A stretch of DNA of 64,000 bases from Planctomycetota bacterium (GTDB taxonomy: Bacteria; Planctomycetota; UBA8742; UBA2392): contig JACKID010000001.1 in NCBI GenBank assembly GCA_020638675.1, forward strand, positions 2,790,001 through 2,854,000. Reading direction: 5' to 3'. A model generated the notes under the pieces. The model saw only the letters and a program-made list of their open reading frames with translations, was not told where the DNA came from and did no database searches. A program made the position numbers and the translations under genes. This document shows, one piece after another, positions 43,901 to 51,365 of this stretch; the stretch's first letter is position 1; each line of letters starts with the position of its first letter.

Positions 43901-44596
43901 GGTGAGCGCTGGAAGGCCAAGGGCAACAAGCGGGACTTGCAGAGCGCGATCGACACGCTGACTGAGGCGAACAACAAGCGTCGCGAAACAGGCTACGACC
44001 CGCTGGTCGATGCCGAGTTGCTGCTTGCGGAGCTGCTGGTGGAGACCGGGCGACGCACCGAGGCACGCGAGCTATTGACCAAAACGCTGGAGTCCGCCCG
44101 GGCAAGGGGCGACGACATCGCACGCAAGACAGTCGTTGACGGCGAAAGGCTGATGGCGGAGCTGGAGACGCAGAGCTTCGTGGGAAGCCGGAGCCAGGCA
44201 ACGAAGCGCAGCACCGTCCCCAGCCCACGAGCGCGAACACACTCCGCGCTGCCGGCCGGGCCGGTCGCGGGAAGAATGCCGATGGCCAAGGGTGCGAAGG
44301 GGCCGGTTCGCCAGAGACCGACCAACCCGCCAGGTGTGGTCAACGCACCGCCGACGGTGAAGGCGCCCCCCAAAGCCGGCTCCAGCAACGCGCTGCCGGT
44401 AGTTCCGCCGCCGCCAAAGGCGGACTCAAACAGCAGCCTGCCAACGGTGCCGCAACCGCCGCGCAAGCAGGGTGGGAGCGGCAGGCCGGGCAAGAAGAAG
44501 ACCATCAGCTCAAACATGCCGGCCATCAAAGGCCGGCGACCGAAGGGGCCGCCCGGTGCCGCCCCGCGCCGACGCCCGCGCGGCTACGATCAGTAG
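40916..44596 (+). CDS. PP2C/SpoIIE phosphatase - STAND ATPase - TPR fusion, paralogue B
   Basis: A 1226-residue paralogue of the protein at 34214, colinear through the phosphatase, ATPase and repeats. Phosphatase motifs are GGDFYDF (49-55), ADVSGHG (D69), CGHNPP and YTDGLTEA. The STAND module has LIGRDADV, P-loop GPAGAGKS (308-315), LLMDNCERA (D384) and LPQAIQFAAARAG. TPR-like repeats occupy about 650-1080. The C-terminal zinc ribbon of paralogue A is replaced by about 140 residues of Pro/Lys/Arg-rich low complexity, ending in RRRPRGYDQ. The ribosome binding site is weak. The 3' end overlaps the convergent dehydrogenase gene by 7 nt. Domain calls are firm; the biological role is unknown. Confidence 0.85.
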   Translation: MGEHSAKDLTGPGSELHRARSVQLMMLPQVPVIESLEIAASYRACDMLGGDFYDFIIVDAWHLGVVIADVSGHGTAAALLMAAAKKVLQLCGRGNVSPRQVLLDVNDSIRADIPQGMFLSMLYGVIDIRDNKFCFASCGHNPPVLRRGDEVREGRVRGNAPVLGIMPSSRLGTLLREDFVQLQPDDLLFYYTDGLTEAFNAQDAMYGEKRLMAHIKDSSARTSKEAVAAIRADVDAFRGSAKLSDDETLLAIRVMRQSDRPKPLVGGGSHVESSLPKFDTPLIGRDADVEELAARLRDRAHPVLSLIGPAGAGKSRAAIAGIDAAQGAFPGGIHYVDLQRAESVGDVCREVAAALRLGDDETRLGLRIAMALQSPAGHSVLLMDNCERAREGVRLCVEEWAGRAENLQLIATSRVPLDAKGEVCVPVKPLATPRAGKDVLKSAEDAERFDAVRLFAERAREADRKFTLTDQNYQDVAQICARLDGLPQAIQFAAARAGVLSPRQILERLDKRFELLRSGQQDERSTLQGTLAMSWDLLPEHERQALMLLSRFPDGFQLDTAGPLLGIIKGHAPEDLVDSLAKQSLLHSDVLEDLGNERRFRMYESVRAFGLEQLRGNELEAASQETHERVVVDYARHWWKVNRDKGDSQARHRVQLELQALLDVHQQTKTPERRAWCAVMAAPILHANAEQDRAIEVLRGGLADLLPGSEEWVWINVTDAMLRLDEAPEHAVEILKNVHGDSDVCFTAMLTRAIALQSLGRTEEAIAALQEAGNLPDLSPLQRARVIDRLGQIYSAIGRPKDARKLFENALRMLQEKDDQMLVARITFNLGWVNMRGDRAAEAVDQLQAALDIAQREGDRAFEANALGGLALALHLAGERQGSEACMLRGLRLSRELGRTFTEVTQLNTLTRIYHEQMRDEDALRVATKARELAHEIGARKSEALAEGNIAALSIVLGRDIAGAEEAWRHSYQLLMEIGEVRSALGSLSNLGVMLGERWKAKGNKRDLQSAIDTLTEANNKRRETGYDPLVDAELLLAELLVETGRRTEARELLTKTLESARARGDDIARKTVVDGERLMAELETQSFVGSRSQATKRSTVPSPRARTHSALPAGPVAGRMPMAKGAKGPVRQRPTNPPGVVNAPPTVKAPPKAGSSNALPVVPPPPKADSNSSLPTVPQPPRKQGGSGRPGKKKTISSNMPAIKGRRPKGPPGAAPRRRPRGYDQ

Positions 44597-45552
44597 CCGG
44601 CCGTGAGGTCGACCCTGTTTGGAATGCTCGCACCCGTGGCGATTGCCTTCAGCAGCTCGGCCAGGCCCAGCATGCGCTGCAGCTCGGTGTCGCTGACGTG
44701 GCCGCCGCGGTGCGGGCTCATCACCACGTTGTCCAGCTCATGGAAGGGCAGACGGGACGGCTGTGTTGCGGTCCATTCGTCCTGCGTCTTCGGGTAGTTC
44801 CACCACACATCGAGCCCGGCCGCAAAGATGCGCCGCTCACGTAGCGCCTCGTACAGCGCCGCTTCATCGATAATCGGGCCACGCGCAACGTTCACAACTA
44901 CAGACTCTCGCGGAAGCAGCGAAAGCTGCTCGCGGCCAATCATGCCCTCGGTCTCGCTCGTCGCCGGCAGGCACACCAGAACCGCTGCAGCGTCGAGCAG
45001 CATTCCAGCGAGGGCGTCCGGCCCGCTGACCGGATGTTCGGCATTCGCCCGGGGTCGACGGGCGATGGCGTTGACGGTCATTCCCAGCGCCGCGCACGTG
45101 CGCGCCACCCTGCTGCCGATCGCGCCATAGCCGAGCACGAGTGCGTTACGTCCGGCAAGCTGCATGGCGTGCTCCATGCCGCCGCGGGCAGACCAGTCTC
45201 CGCGACGGAGTTGGCGATCGATCGGCACGATGGTCTTGGCTGCCGCCAGCAGCAGAGTAACGGCCAGCTCAGCTGTCGCAGACGCATTGTGGTGCAGGTT
45301 GTGGACTATGATGCCGGGGTATTCGCGCATGACTTCAAGGGTGGTGGCAGGGACACCGGCAAACGGAATGACGAGCGTCTTGAGCTTGTCGCAGGCGTCC
45401 AGCTGTTCCCGCGACGGCCTGCCGGATACCAGCACTTCAATAGAAGAAGGCGGCGGCCCGTCCCCGAACGACAGCTCAAAGCCATCGCCGAGTGCTTCGC
45501 GCAACGCCTCCTGCGCTGGTCCCTCCGGTTCATGCTGGAAGTGTACGCGCAT
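44590..45552 (-). CDS. D-isomer-specific 2-hydroxyacid dehydrogenase family protein
   Basis: A 320-residue NAD(P)-dependent dehydrogenase. The Rossmann motif is VLGYGAIGSRVA, the catalytic Arg lies in NVARGPIIDEAALYEAL and the catalytic His in SPHRGGH. The substrate-specific residues do not identify it as SerA, LdhA or GyaR. WWNYPKTQDEW near the C-terminus is characteristic of a subset of phosphoglycerate-dehydrogenase-like proteins. It overlaps the end of the convergent phosphatase-STAND gene by 7 nt. A terminator for the flotillin gene lies just upstream of its start. Confidence 0.88.
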   Translation of the reverse strand: MRVHFQHEPEGPAQEALREALGDGFELSFGDGPPPSSIEVLVSGRPSREQLDACDKLKTLVIPFAGVPATTLEVMREYPGIIVHNLHHNASATAELAVTLLLAAAKTIVPIDRQLRRGDWSARGGMEHAMQLAGRNALVLGYGAIGSRVARTCAALGMTVNAIARRPRANAEHPVSGPDALAGMLLDAAAVLVCLPATSETEGMIGREQLSLLPRESVVVNVARGPIIDEAALYEALRERRIFAAGLDVWWNYPKTQDEWTATQPSRLPFHELDNVVMSPHRGGHVSDTELQRMLGLAELLKAIATGASIPNRVDLTAGY

Positions 45553-45575
45553 TGCGACAGCATACTCCCCGTCAA

Positions 45576-45604
45576 AGAAAAGGCCCCCGCGGTGCGGGGG
45601 CCTT
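45576..45604 (-). terminator. Terminator of the flotillin transcription unit
   Basis: A perfect 11-bp stem AAGGCCCCCGC / GCGGGGGCCTT with a 3-nt loop. On the minus strand it is followed by TTCTTTGAC, placing the end 16 nt after the flotillin stop codon. Confidence 0.88.
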
Positions 45605-45619
45605 GTGTTGCGATTCTTG

Positions 45620-47194
45620 CTAGGCGCGCGGCTCGGCGCCGCCCAGGCCTTCCTTTTCGGACTTGCGCAGCTTGCCGAGGAAGCCCGGCAGCTCGACGCC
45701 CGCCTGCTCCGCCAGCTCGTGCATCGGGGGCAGTGCGCCGATCAGGCTGCTGAGGAAGCCGGCCGTGGCACCCTTGCCAGTGCCGTTCCCACCGTTGCCG
45801 CCGTCCCACACCGTGACCTTGTCGATCTTCAGGTTCTGGACAGCCTTCACCTGCTCGGCCACCAGCTCCGGCATCTTTTCGATCAACAGCAGGGTCGGGG
45901 CGATGTCCGGGCGTTCGGCGCAGGCCGCAACCAGCTTGTTGTAACCGTCGGCCTTGGCTTCGAGCACCTTGCGCAGACCCTCTGCCTCGGCTTCGTACTT
46001 GAGCAGGATGGCGTCCGCTTCACCCTTTGCTTCGCGGCGACGGCGCTCGGCCACTGCCTCGGCTTCGATCTCGACGCGCTTCTTGTCGATCTCTTCCTGG
46101 ACGATGACTTCCTTTTCCAGTCGGGTGCGTTCCAGCTCGCGTTCTTTCTCGAAGACAGCGCGCTGGGCTTCGACGCGGGCGACTTCGCCGCGGCGGGTGG
46201 CTTCGGCCTGCGCTTCGGCGAGTGTCGCGTTGCGCTCGGCGATTGCCGCCTTGGACGTGTTTTCGCCGTCGACGGCTTCCGCTTCGAAGCTGGCGACCGC
46301 AACACGGCGGGTTCTGTCCGCTTCCTTCTTGCCCTGGTCGCTCTGCGCCATTTCGCGGGCGACTGCAACTTCCTGCTGGCGCTGGGCTGCGGCTTCTGCC
46401 GCGCGACCTTCGGCTTCGAGTCGGGCGACCGCGATACGCTGGTCGCGCTCGGCCTTCTTCTTACCTTCCGTGGCTTTGGCCTGTTCGTCGGCGACGGCGA
46501 TTACGCGTTCGCGGTTCTCGCGCGCTTCACCTGAGGCACCCATCTTTTCCTGCTCGGCCACTTCGACGCGGGCGGCGTTGATAGCCTCGGCCGCGGCGCG
46601 CTTACCGATAGCCTCGATGTAGCCGGACTCGTCGGTGATGTCGCGGATGTTCACGTTGATCACTTCGAGGCCGATCTTGTTGAGCTCGATCGCCACGTTT
46701 TCGTTGACGAGGTTCAGGAACTTTTCACGGTCCTGGTTGATTTCCTCAATCGCCAGCGTGGCGATGACGAGACGCAACTGGCCGATGATGATGTCCGCGG
46801 CCTGGTTGTGCACCGCGCGTTCATCGAGGCCCAGCAGACGCTCGGCCGCGTTGGTCATGATCGCGGGCGTGGTGCCGATGCCGATGGTGAAACTGCTAGG
46901 CACGGCGACGCGAATGTTCTTCTTTGAGAGTGCGCCGCGCAGGTCAATTTCGACCGTGATGGGCTCCAGGTTCAGGTACGCGTAGTCCTGAAACAGGGGC
47001 CACACCAGCGCCGCACCACCGTGGATGGTCTTTGCCGTGCCACTGCCGACACCCTTACCGAAGACCACCAGCACCTTGTTGGACGGGCAGCGCTTGTAGC
47101 GCTGCGCCAGGAAGGCAACGAGGAAGATGCCCAGCGCCAGGAATATGACGACGATGATCCCAACCAACGTGCCAGTATCGAGTCCGAGAAACAT
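45620..47194 (-). CDS. floT: Flotillin-like SPFH membrane scaffold protein
   Basis: A 524-residue protein. One N-terminal membrane helix (about 8-31) is followed by the SPFH/band-7 domain (about 35-205; NVNIRDITDESGYIEAIGKR is typical). A long coiled coil of EA-rich repeats runs from about 210 to 430 (the flotillin domain). The C-terminal segment is GNGGNGTGKGATAGFLSSLI. It forms oligomers in ordered membrane regions and helps recruit partner proteins. The NfeD-like gene lies 33 nt upstream, the same pairing as YuaF-FloT in Bacillus. The end of the unit is marked by a strong terminator. Confidence 0.93.
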   Translation of the reverse strand: MFLGLDTGTLVGIIVVIFLALGIFLVAFLAQRYKRCPSNKVLVVFGKGVGSGTAKTIHGGAALVWPLFQDYAYLNLEPITVEIDLRGALSKKNIRVAVPSSFTIGIGTTPAIMTNAAERLLGLDERAVHNQAADIIIGQLRLVIATLAIEEINQDREKFLNLVNENVAIELNKIGLEVINVNIRDITDESGYIEAIGKRAAAEAINAARVEVAEQEKMGASGEARENRERVIAVADEQAKATEGKKKAERDQRIAVARLEAEGRAAEAAAQRQQEVAVAREMAQSDQGKKEADRTRRVAVASFEAEAVDGENTSKAAIAERNATLAEAQAEATRRGEVARVEAQRAVFEKERELERTRLEKEVIVQEEIDKKRVEIEAEAVAERRRREAKGEADAILLKYEAEAEGLRKVLEAKADGYNKLVAACAERPDIAPTLLLIEKMPELVAEQVKAVQNLKIDKVTVWDGGNGGNGTGKGATAGFLSSLIGALPPMHELAEQAGVELPGFLGKLRKSEKEGLGGAEPRA

Positions 47195-47227
47195 TAGCCC
47201 GCTCCTTTTCTGTTTGGGTTTCCGCCG

Positions 47228-47803
47228 CTATTCGGTCGGGCAAACCCGCAGAGTCTTTTCGTCAATCCGCGCCATCACGATCACCGGCTTGAAGCTGGGA
47301 ATCTCCGGCCCGTCGCTTACCGCATCAAAGGTCAGCAGTCGTCCGCTGACCGTCACCTGCACCTGGCCCTTGCCGGCGCCGACCTCGGGAATCTTCACGT
47401 AGCAGGTGCCCTTCAGGCCTTCCGCCTCGAAGTTGCGGATGGTGCCGTCATGCTCAAGCTTGCGCATGCTGTAGATGGCGTAGCCTACACCGAGGCTGAC
47501 CACGAAGCCGATCGCAAAGCCGCCGACCAGCGCGAGCCAGTCCGACACATCGATCGAGCGCAACAGCAGCGCGGTCCAGCCGCCCACCATCAGCGTCACG
47601 ATCAGGGTCATCAACGTGAAGACCTTGAAGTCCGCGATGTCCGATGCGTCGTGGAGGCTCAGCGCGTCGCCGGCGTCGCCATCAAGCCCGTGCATGGCAT
47701 CGGCCGCGTCACCTGCGCCGTCCAGCCCGATGAACAACAGCACCAGGCGAATGGCGAACAGCCCGGTCGAGATACCTGCTATCCAGTAGAGAATGGTTTC
47801 CAT
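47228..47803 (-). CDS. NfeD-like membrane protein (YuaF type)
   Basis: A 191-residue protein. A membrane helix is at about 5-27, an Asp/Gly/Ala-rich loop at about 29-58, and two further helices at about 63-80 and 88-110. A C-terminal OB-fold NfeD domain follows (EAEGLKGTCYVKIPEVGAGK, QVTVSGRLLTFDAVSD). NfeD proteins of this length accompany flotillins and are thought to modulate them. It is the first gene of the pair, 33 nt before floT. The 185-bp gap upstream to the glutamate dehydrogenase gene could hold a promoter. Confidence 0.85.
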   Translation of the reverse strand: METILYWIAGISTGLFAIRLVLLFIGLDGAGDAADAMHGLDGDAGDALSLHDASDIADFKVFTLMTLIVTLMVGGWTALLLRSIDVSDWLALVGGFAIGFVVSLGVGYAIYSMRKLEHDGTIRNFEAEGLKGTCYVKIPEVGAGKGQVQVTVSGRLLTFDAVSDGPEIPSFKPVIVMARIDEKTLRVCPTE

Positions 47804-47988
47804 GGCTTGTGTCCCTTTGCCCCCCGTGGGGCGTCCTGCAGCTATTCCTGCAGGTGTGCGCAGAACGTACCACAGCTACCGAAGGCTGCCGACTCCAATC
47901 CAGTCGATCTTTTGTAGCGCCGCAAGTTCGGCTGCGACAGCTATTTACGCGATTTCGTGCCCAGCCCAAGACGATGTTTGTAGCAGCA

Positions 47989-49236
47989 CTAGAAGTCCGG
48001 GTGGTTGACCTGAACGGCATGCCCGACGCGCTCAATGGCGAGCATGTACGCGGCCGTACGCCAGGAAACCTTCCTCTCCTCGGCCAGTTTGTGCACCTCG
48101 TCAGTCGAGTCTCGCATGATCGACTTGAGTCTAACGTGCACCTTTTCTTCGGCCCAGTAGTAGCGCTGCCGGTTCTGGACCCACTCGAAGTAGCTCACGG
48201 TCACGCCGCCTGCGTTGGCCAGCACGTCCGGGATCACGGTGATGCCTCGGTCGTGCAGGATGCGGTCGGCATCCGGCGTCGTCGGTCCGTTGGCCGCTTC
48301 CGCGATCAGCTTCGCCCTGATCTTCGGCGCGTTCTTCTTGGTGATGACACTCTCGAGCGCGGCCGGCACAAGAATGTCGCACTCCAACTCCAGCTGCTCC
48401 GCGTGCTTGATTTCGTCGCCGGGCATGCCCGCCACTTCGCCGGTTTCGGATTTGTGTTTGATCGCCCCCGTAACGCTGATGCCCTCAGTACTGTGCACGG
48501 CGCCGCGCGAGTCGGAGATTGAGATGATCGTCGCGCCCATCGAGCTGAGCACCTTCGCCGCCCACTGTCCGGCGTTACCGAACCCCTGGATGACTACGTG
48601 CTGCCCCTCAAGCGGCTTGTCCTCGTTTTCGTAATAGCGCTCGACGCAGTACGCCAGGCCACGCCCGGTCGCGGAATCACGACCCCGGCTGCCGCCGAAC
48701 TCGACCGGTTTGCCGGTGATGACGCCCGGCTCAGGGTGGCCGACGAAGTGGCCGTACTCGTCGGCAATCCAAGCCATGGTTTCCGGGCCGGTATTGACGT
48801 CCGGCGCCGGGATGTCGACCTCAGGCCCGATCACCGGTGCCAGGCGGCGCGCGAAGCTGCGTGCAGCGCGTTCCTTCTCTCGCGGGCTGAAGCTCTTGTA
48901 GTCGCAGATCAGCCCACCCTTGCCGCCGCCGAACGGAACGTTCACTACTGCGCACTTCCACGTCATCCACATGGACAGCGCTTTGACCTCGTCAATGCTG
49001 ACGCCCGGGTGGAATCGCAGACCGCCCTTGGCGGGGCCGCGCGCGAAGCTGTGCTGGCTGCGAATGCCGGTGAAGACCTCGGTGTGGCCCGCGTCCCGCA
49101 GAACCGGCACCGAAAAGATGTGCACCGCTTCCGGAACGCTCAGGTAGTCGCGCAGCCCTTTCGGCAGATCGACAAGCTCGGCGACTTCATGGAACTGGCG
49201 GAGGGCGATTTCCCACGTGTTAGGTTTGTCGGCCAT
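47989..49236 (-). CDS. gdhA: Glutamate dehydrogenase (Glu/Leu/Phe/Val family)
   Basis: A 415-residue hexameric-type GDH of typical length. Motifs are GPAKGGLRFHP, VPFGGGKGGLICDYK with the catalytic Lys, PAPDVNTGPETMAWIADEYG, and the Rossmann loop GFGNAGQWAAK. The C-terminal DVLANAGGVTVSYFEWVQN is conserved. It interconverts glutamate and 2-oxoglutarate. The acidic residue after the second beta strand (SDSRG) suggests NAD, not tested. It lies 34 nt downstream of the STPK-WD40 gene on the same strand, so the kinase and GDH may share a transcript. Confidence 0.95.
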   Translation of the reverse strand: MADKPNTWEIALRQFHEVAELVDLPKGLRDYLSVPEAVHIFSVPVLRDAGHTEVFTGIRSQHSFARGPAKGGLRFHPGVSIDEVKALSMWMTWKCAVVNVPFGGGKGGLICDYKSFSPREKERAARSFARRLAPVIGPEVDIPAPDVNTGPETMAWIADEYGHFVGHPEPGVITGKPVEFGGSRGRDSATGRGLAYCVERYYENEDKPLEGQHVVIQGFGNAGQWAAKVLSSMGATIISISDSRGAVHSTEGISVTGAIKHKSETGEVAGMPGDEIKHAEQLELECDILVPAALESVITKKNAPKIRAKLIAEAANGPTTPDADRILHDRGITVIPDVLANAGGVTVSYFEWVQNRQRYYWAEEKVHVRLKSIMRDSTDEVHKLAEERKVSWRTAAYMLAIERVGHAVQVNHPDF

Positions 49237-49270
49237 GGTAGCTCCCGGTTCTTGCTGTCCGGGCAGCAGT

Positions 49271-51217
49271 CTAGACCTGCAGCGAGTACACGGCTATGCC
49301 GCCTTCGCGCCCGCAGGTGACCATGTTCTTGCCGTCCGGCGAGAAGGCTACGCCGCTCACGCCCTTGGGGTGATCTGCGAACGTCGCGACCTCGCCCCAA
49401 TCCGGGATGCTGCGCAGTACCAGCATGCGGTCTTCACCGGCGCTGGCCATCACGCGCGCGTCGTTGCTGAAAGCGATCGACCACACAAGGCTGCTGTGGT
49501 CGCGAATCTTCAAGGTGCGCTCAAAGCCCGGGATCTCGTAGACGCGGATCGTGCTGTCGTCGCTGCCCGTCAGCAGGTAGCGCCCGTCCGGGCTGAAGCT
49601 CAAGCTGGTGATCGTGCCGCGATGACCCTTCAGCTCAACGAGTGTTTCGCCGGTCATCATGTCCCAGACCACGACGCTCTGGTTCAGCGTGCCGCTGGCC
49701 ATCAGCAGACCGTCCGGGCTGAAGCTCAGCGCCGCGATGCCGCCGCCGTGCACTTCGCTTACCGGCTCGAAGTCGCTCGTGTCCCACAGCACGGCCGTCT
49801 GGTCCGCCCCGGAGCTTGCCAGGAAATTCCCGTCCGGGCTGAAGCGCACCGCAATCACCGGCGTCTCGTGCCCGCTGATGACGGCGGCCTCGCGCCAGGT
49901 GCGCGTGTCCCAGATGCGGACAGACTTGTCGCCGCTGCCGGTCGCCAGGACCTTGCTGTTGGGGCTGAAGTGCAGGGTCTTCACCCAGGCGCTGTGGCCC
50001 TTTAGTTCGGCCAGCATTTTCAGGCGCTTGCTGTCCCAGACCTTGACCGTGTTGTCCTCGCCGGCGGTGGCGAAGCACGTCCCGTCCGGCGCATAGGACA
50101 CAGCGTGAACCAGGCCCTGCCGCGAATCCATCAGCTTGATGCGCAGCCAGCGCCCGTCCTTGACCGGGTCCTTTTCCTTCTTCGTGTCCACCAGCGGGCT
50201 GGTGTGAATCTGCGTGGTGCGCGAGATGCCCTGATTGTCCGTCGTCCCGCCGCCGCTGAGCAGCACTTTGCGCATGTCCACGGCCGTCGGATAGCGACCG
50301 TCGGGCCGCGACTTCAGGCCCTTGTCAACGAACGCATCCACCCAGGCCGGAAGGTCCGGGCGCAGGGCGGTTGGCGGCTCGTAATTGCCGACGGGCAGCA
50401 GCCCGGTCAACAGCTCGTAGAACATCACCGTCACGGCGTAGAGGTCGGCGCGCTGGTCGACGTTGGCCGCGTCGCGGGCCTGCTCCGGCGCCATGTAGCC
50501 GGTAGTGCCCATGGCGACCTCGGCCATGGTGGCGTTGCTCACTTCGAAGTTCTTGGCGATGCCGAAGTCGAGGATCTTCAACTGGAAGTCGGGCGTGCCG
50601 GGCTTGCCCCGCAGCATCACGTTCTCGGGCTTCAGGTCACGGTGGACCGTCACTTCGTGCGCCGCGTTCAGGCCCTCAAGCAGGCCTTCGACGATCGCCA
50701 CGGCATCGTTCATCGGCACCGAAATTCCGGTGCTGTCCGCTTCATTGATCACCTTGCGCAGAACGATGCCTGGGAAGAACTCCATGCTGATGTGCCAGCG
50801 GCCCTTCCACTCGAAGATGTCGTGAGTGGCGATGATGGCCGGGTGGCGGATCTTGCGGGCGATACGGCCTTCCGACTTGAAGCGCTCGACCAGTTCCTCG
50901 TTGTCGATCAGCTGCGGGTTGATGACCTTGAGGCAGCAGAATTCTTCATCCTGGAACTTGTCGCGGCACAGCAGCACCGTGCCCATGCCGCCTCGGCCCA
51001 GCTCGCGCTCAACCTTGTAGCGGTCGAGCACGATGGTGCCGGGGTCGTAGGACACGCCTTCGACCTCGAATACGAGATCATCGCCGTCGTGAACACGGCC
51101 GATTTCGTCGGGCTGTGAAGAACGGTCAGAAGAATGCTCCCCCATGCCATTTCCGCAATTGATGCAGAATTTGGCTTCCTTGGGGTTCTCCGTGCCGCAA
51201 GCGGTACAGCTTTGCAT
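49271..51217 (-). CDS. Ser/Thr protein kinase with N-terminal zinc ribbon and C-terminal WD40 propeller
   Basis: A 648-residue cytoplasmic kinase. The ATG at 51217 (MQSCTACGTENPKEAKFC) is chosen because it starts a zinc ribbon with C4, C7, C18 and C21. The kinase domain spans about 66-335: glycine loop GRGGMGTV, ATP-binding K97, catalytic HRDLKPEN (D194), DFG (217-219) and TTGYMAPEQAR. From about 370 seven WD40 blades follow (SYAPDGTCFATAGEDNTVKV, SFSPDGRYLLTGSDDSTIRV and others) to the C-terminus. No membrane helix is present. Kinase-WD40 fusions are common in Planctomycetota, Myxococcota and cyanobacteria. Divergent from ricT; gdhA follows after 34 nt. Confidence 0.93.
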   Translation of the reverse strand: MQSCTACGTENPKEAKFCINCGNGMGEHSSDRSSQPDEIGRVHDGDDLVFEVEGVSYDPGTIVLDRYKVERELGRGGMGTVLLCRDKFQDEEFCCLKVINPQLIDNEELVERFKSEGRIARKIRHPAIIATHDIFEWKGRWHISMEFFPGIVLRKVINEADSTGISVPMNDAVAIVEGLLEGLNAAHEVTVHRDLKPENVMLRGKPGTPDFQLKILDFGIAKNFEVSNATMAEVAMGTTGYMAPEQARDAANVDQRADLYAVTVMFYELLTGLLPVGNYEPPTALRPDLPAWVDAFVDKGLKSRPDGRYPTAVDMRKVLLSGGGTTDNQGISRTTQIHTSPLVDTKKEKDPVKDGRWLRIKLMDSRQGLVHAVSYAPDGTCFATAGEDNTVKVWDSKRLKMLAELKGHSAWVKTLHFSPNSKVLATGSGDKSVRIWDTRTWREAAVISGHETPVIAVRFSPDGNFLASSGADQTAVLWDTSDFEPVSEVHGGGIAALSFSPDGLLMASGTLNQSVVVWDMMTGETLVELKGHRGTITSLSFSPDGRYLLTGSDDSTIRVYEIPGFERTLKIRDHSSLVWSIAFSNDARVMASAGEDRMLVLRSIPDWGEVATFADHPKGVSGVAFSPDGKNMVTCGREGGIAVYSLQV

Positions 51218-51365
51218 GGTTGTTTCGAGCAAAAAGGGGTCGTGAGCGGCAAAAAGTATAGCCACGCCCGGTTGCTACGTCACCCCCGCCCCTCCTTGCC
51301 GAAATGGTGCAAGTAGCGTACTTTTCGATAGTTGTCCCGGGCTGGGGCTCACTGATTGAAGGCCT

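Noticed and set aside
34214..44596. STAND plus Sir2 as an anti-phage defence island
   Set aside because: The sirtuin has intact deacylase and zinc motifs and is on the opposite strand. The STAND proteins carry phosphatase domains rather than nuclease, TIR or other effector domains. No defence genes surround them.
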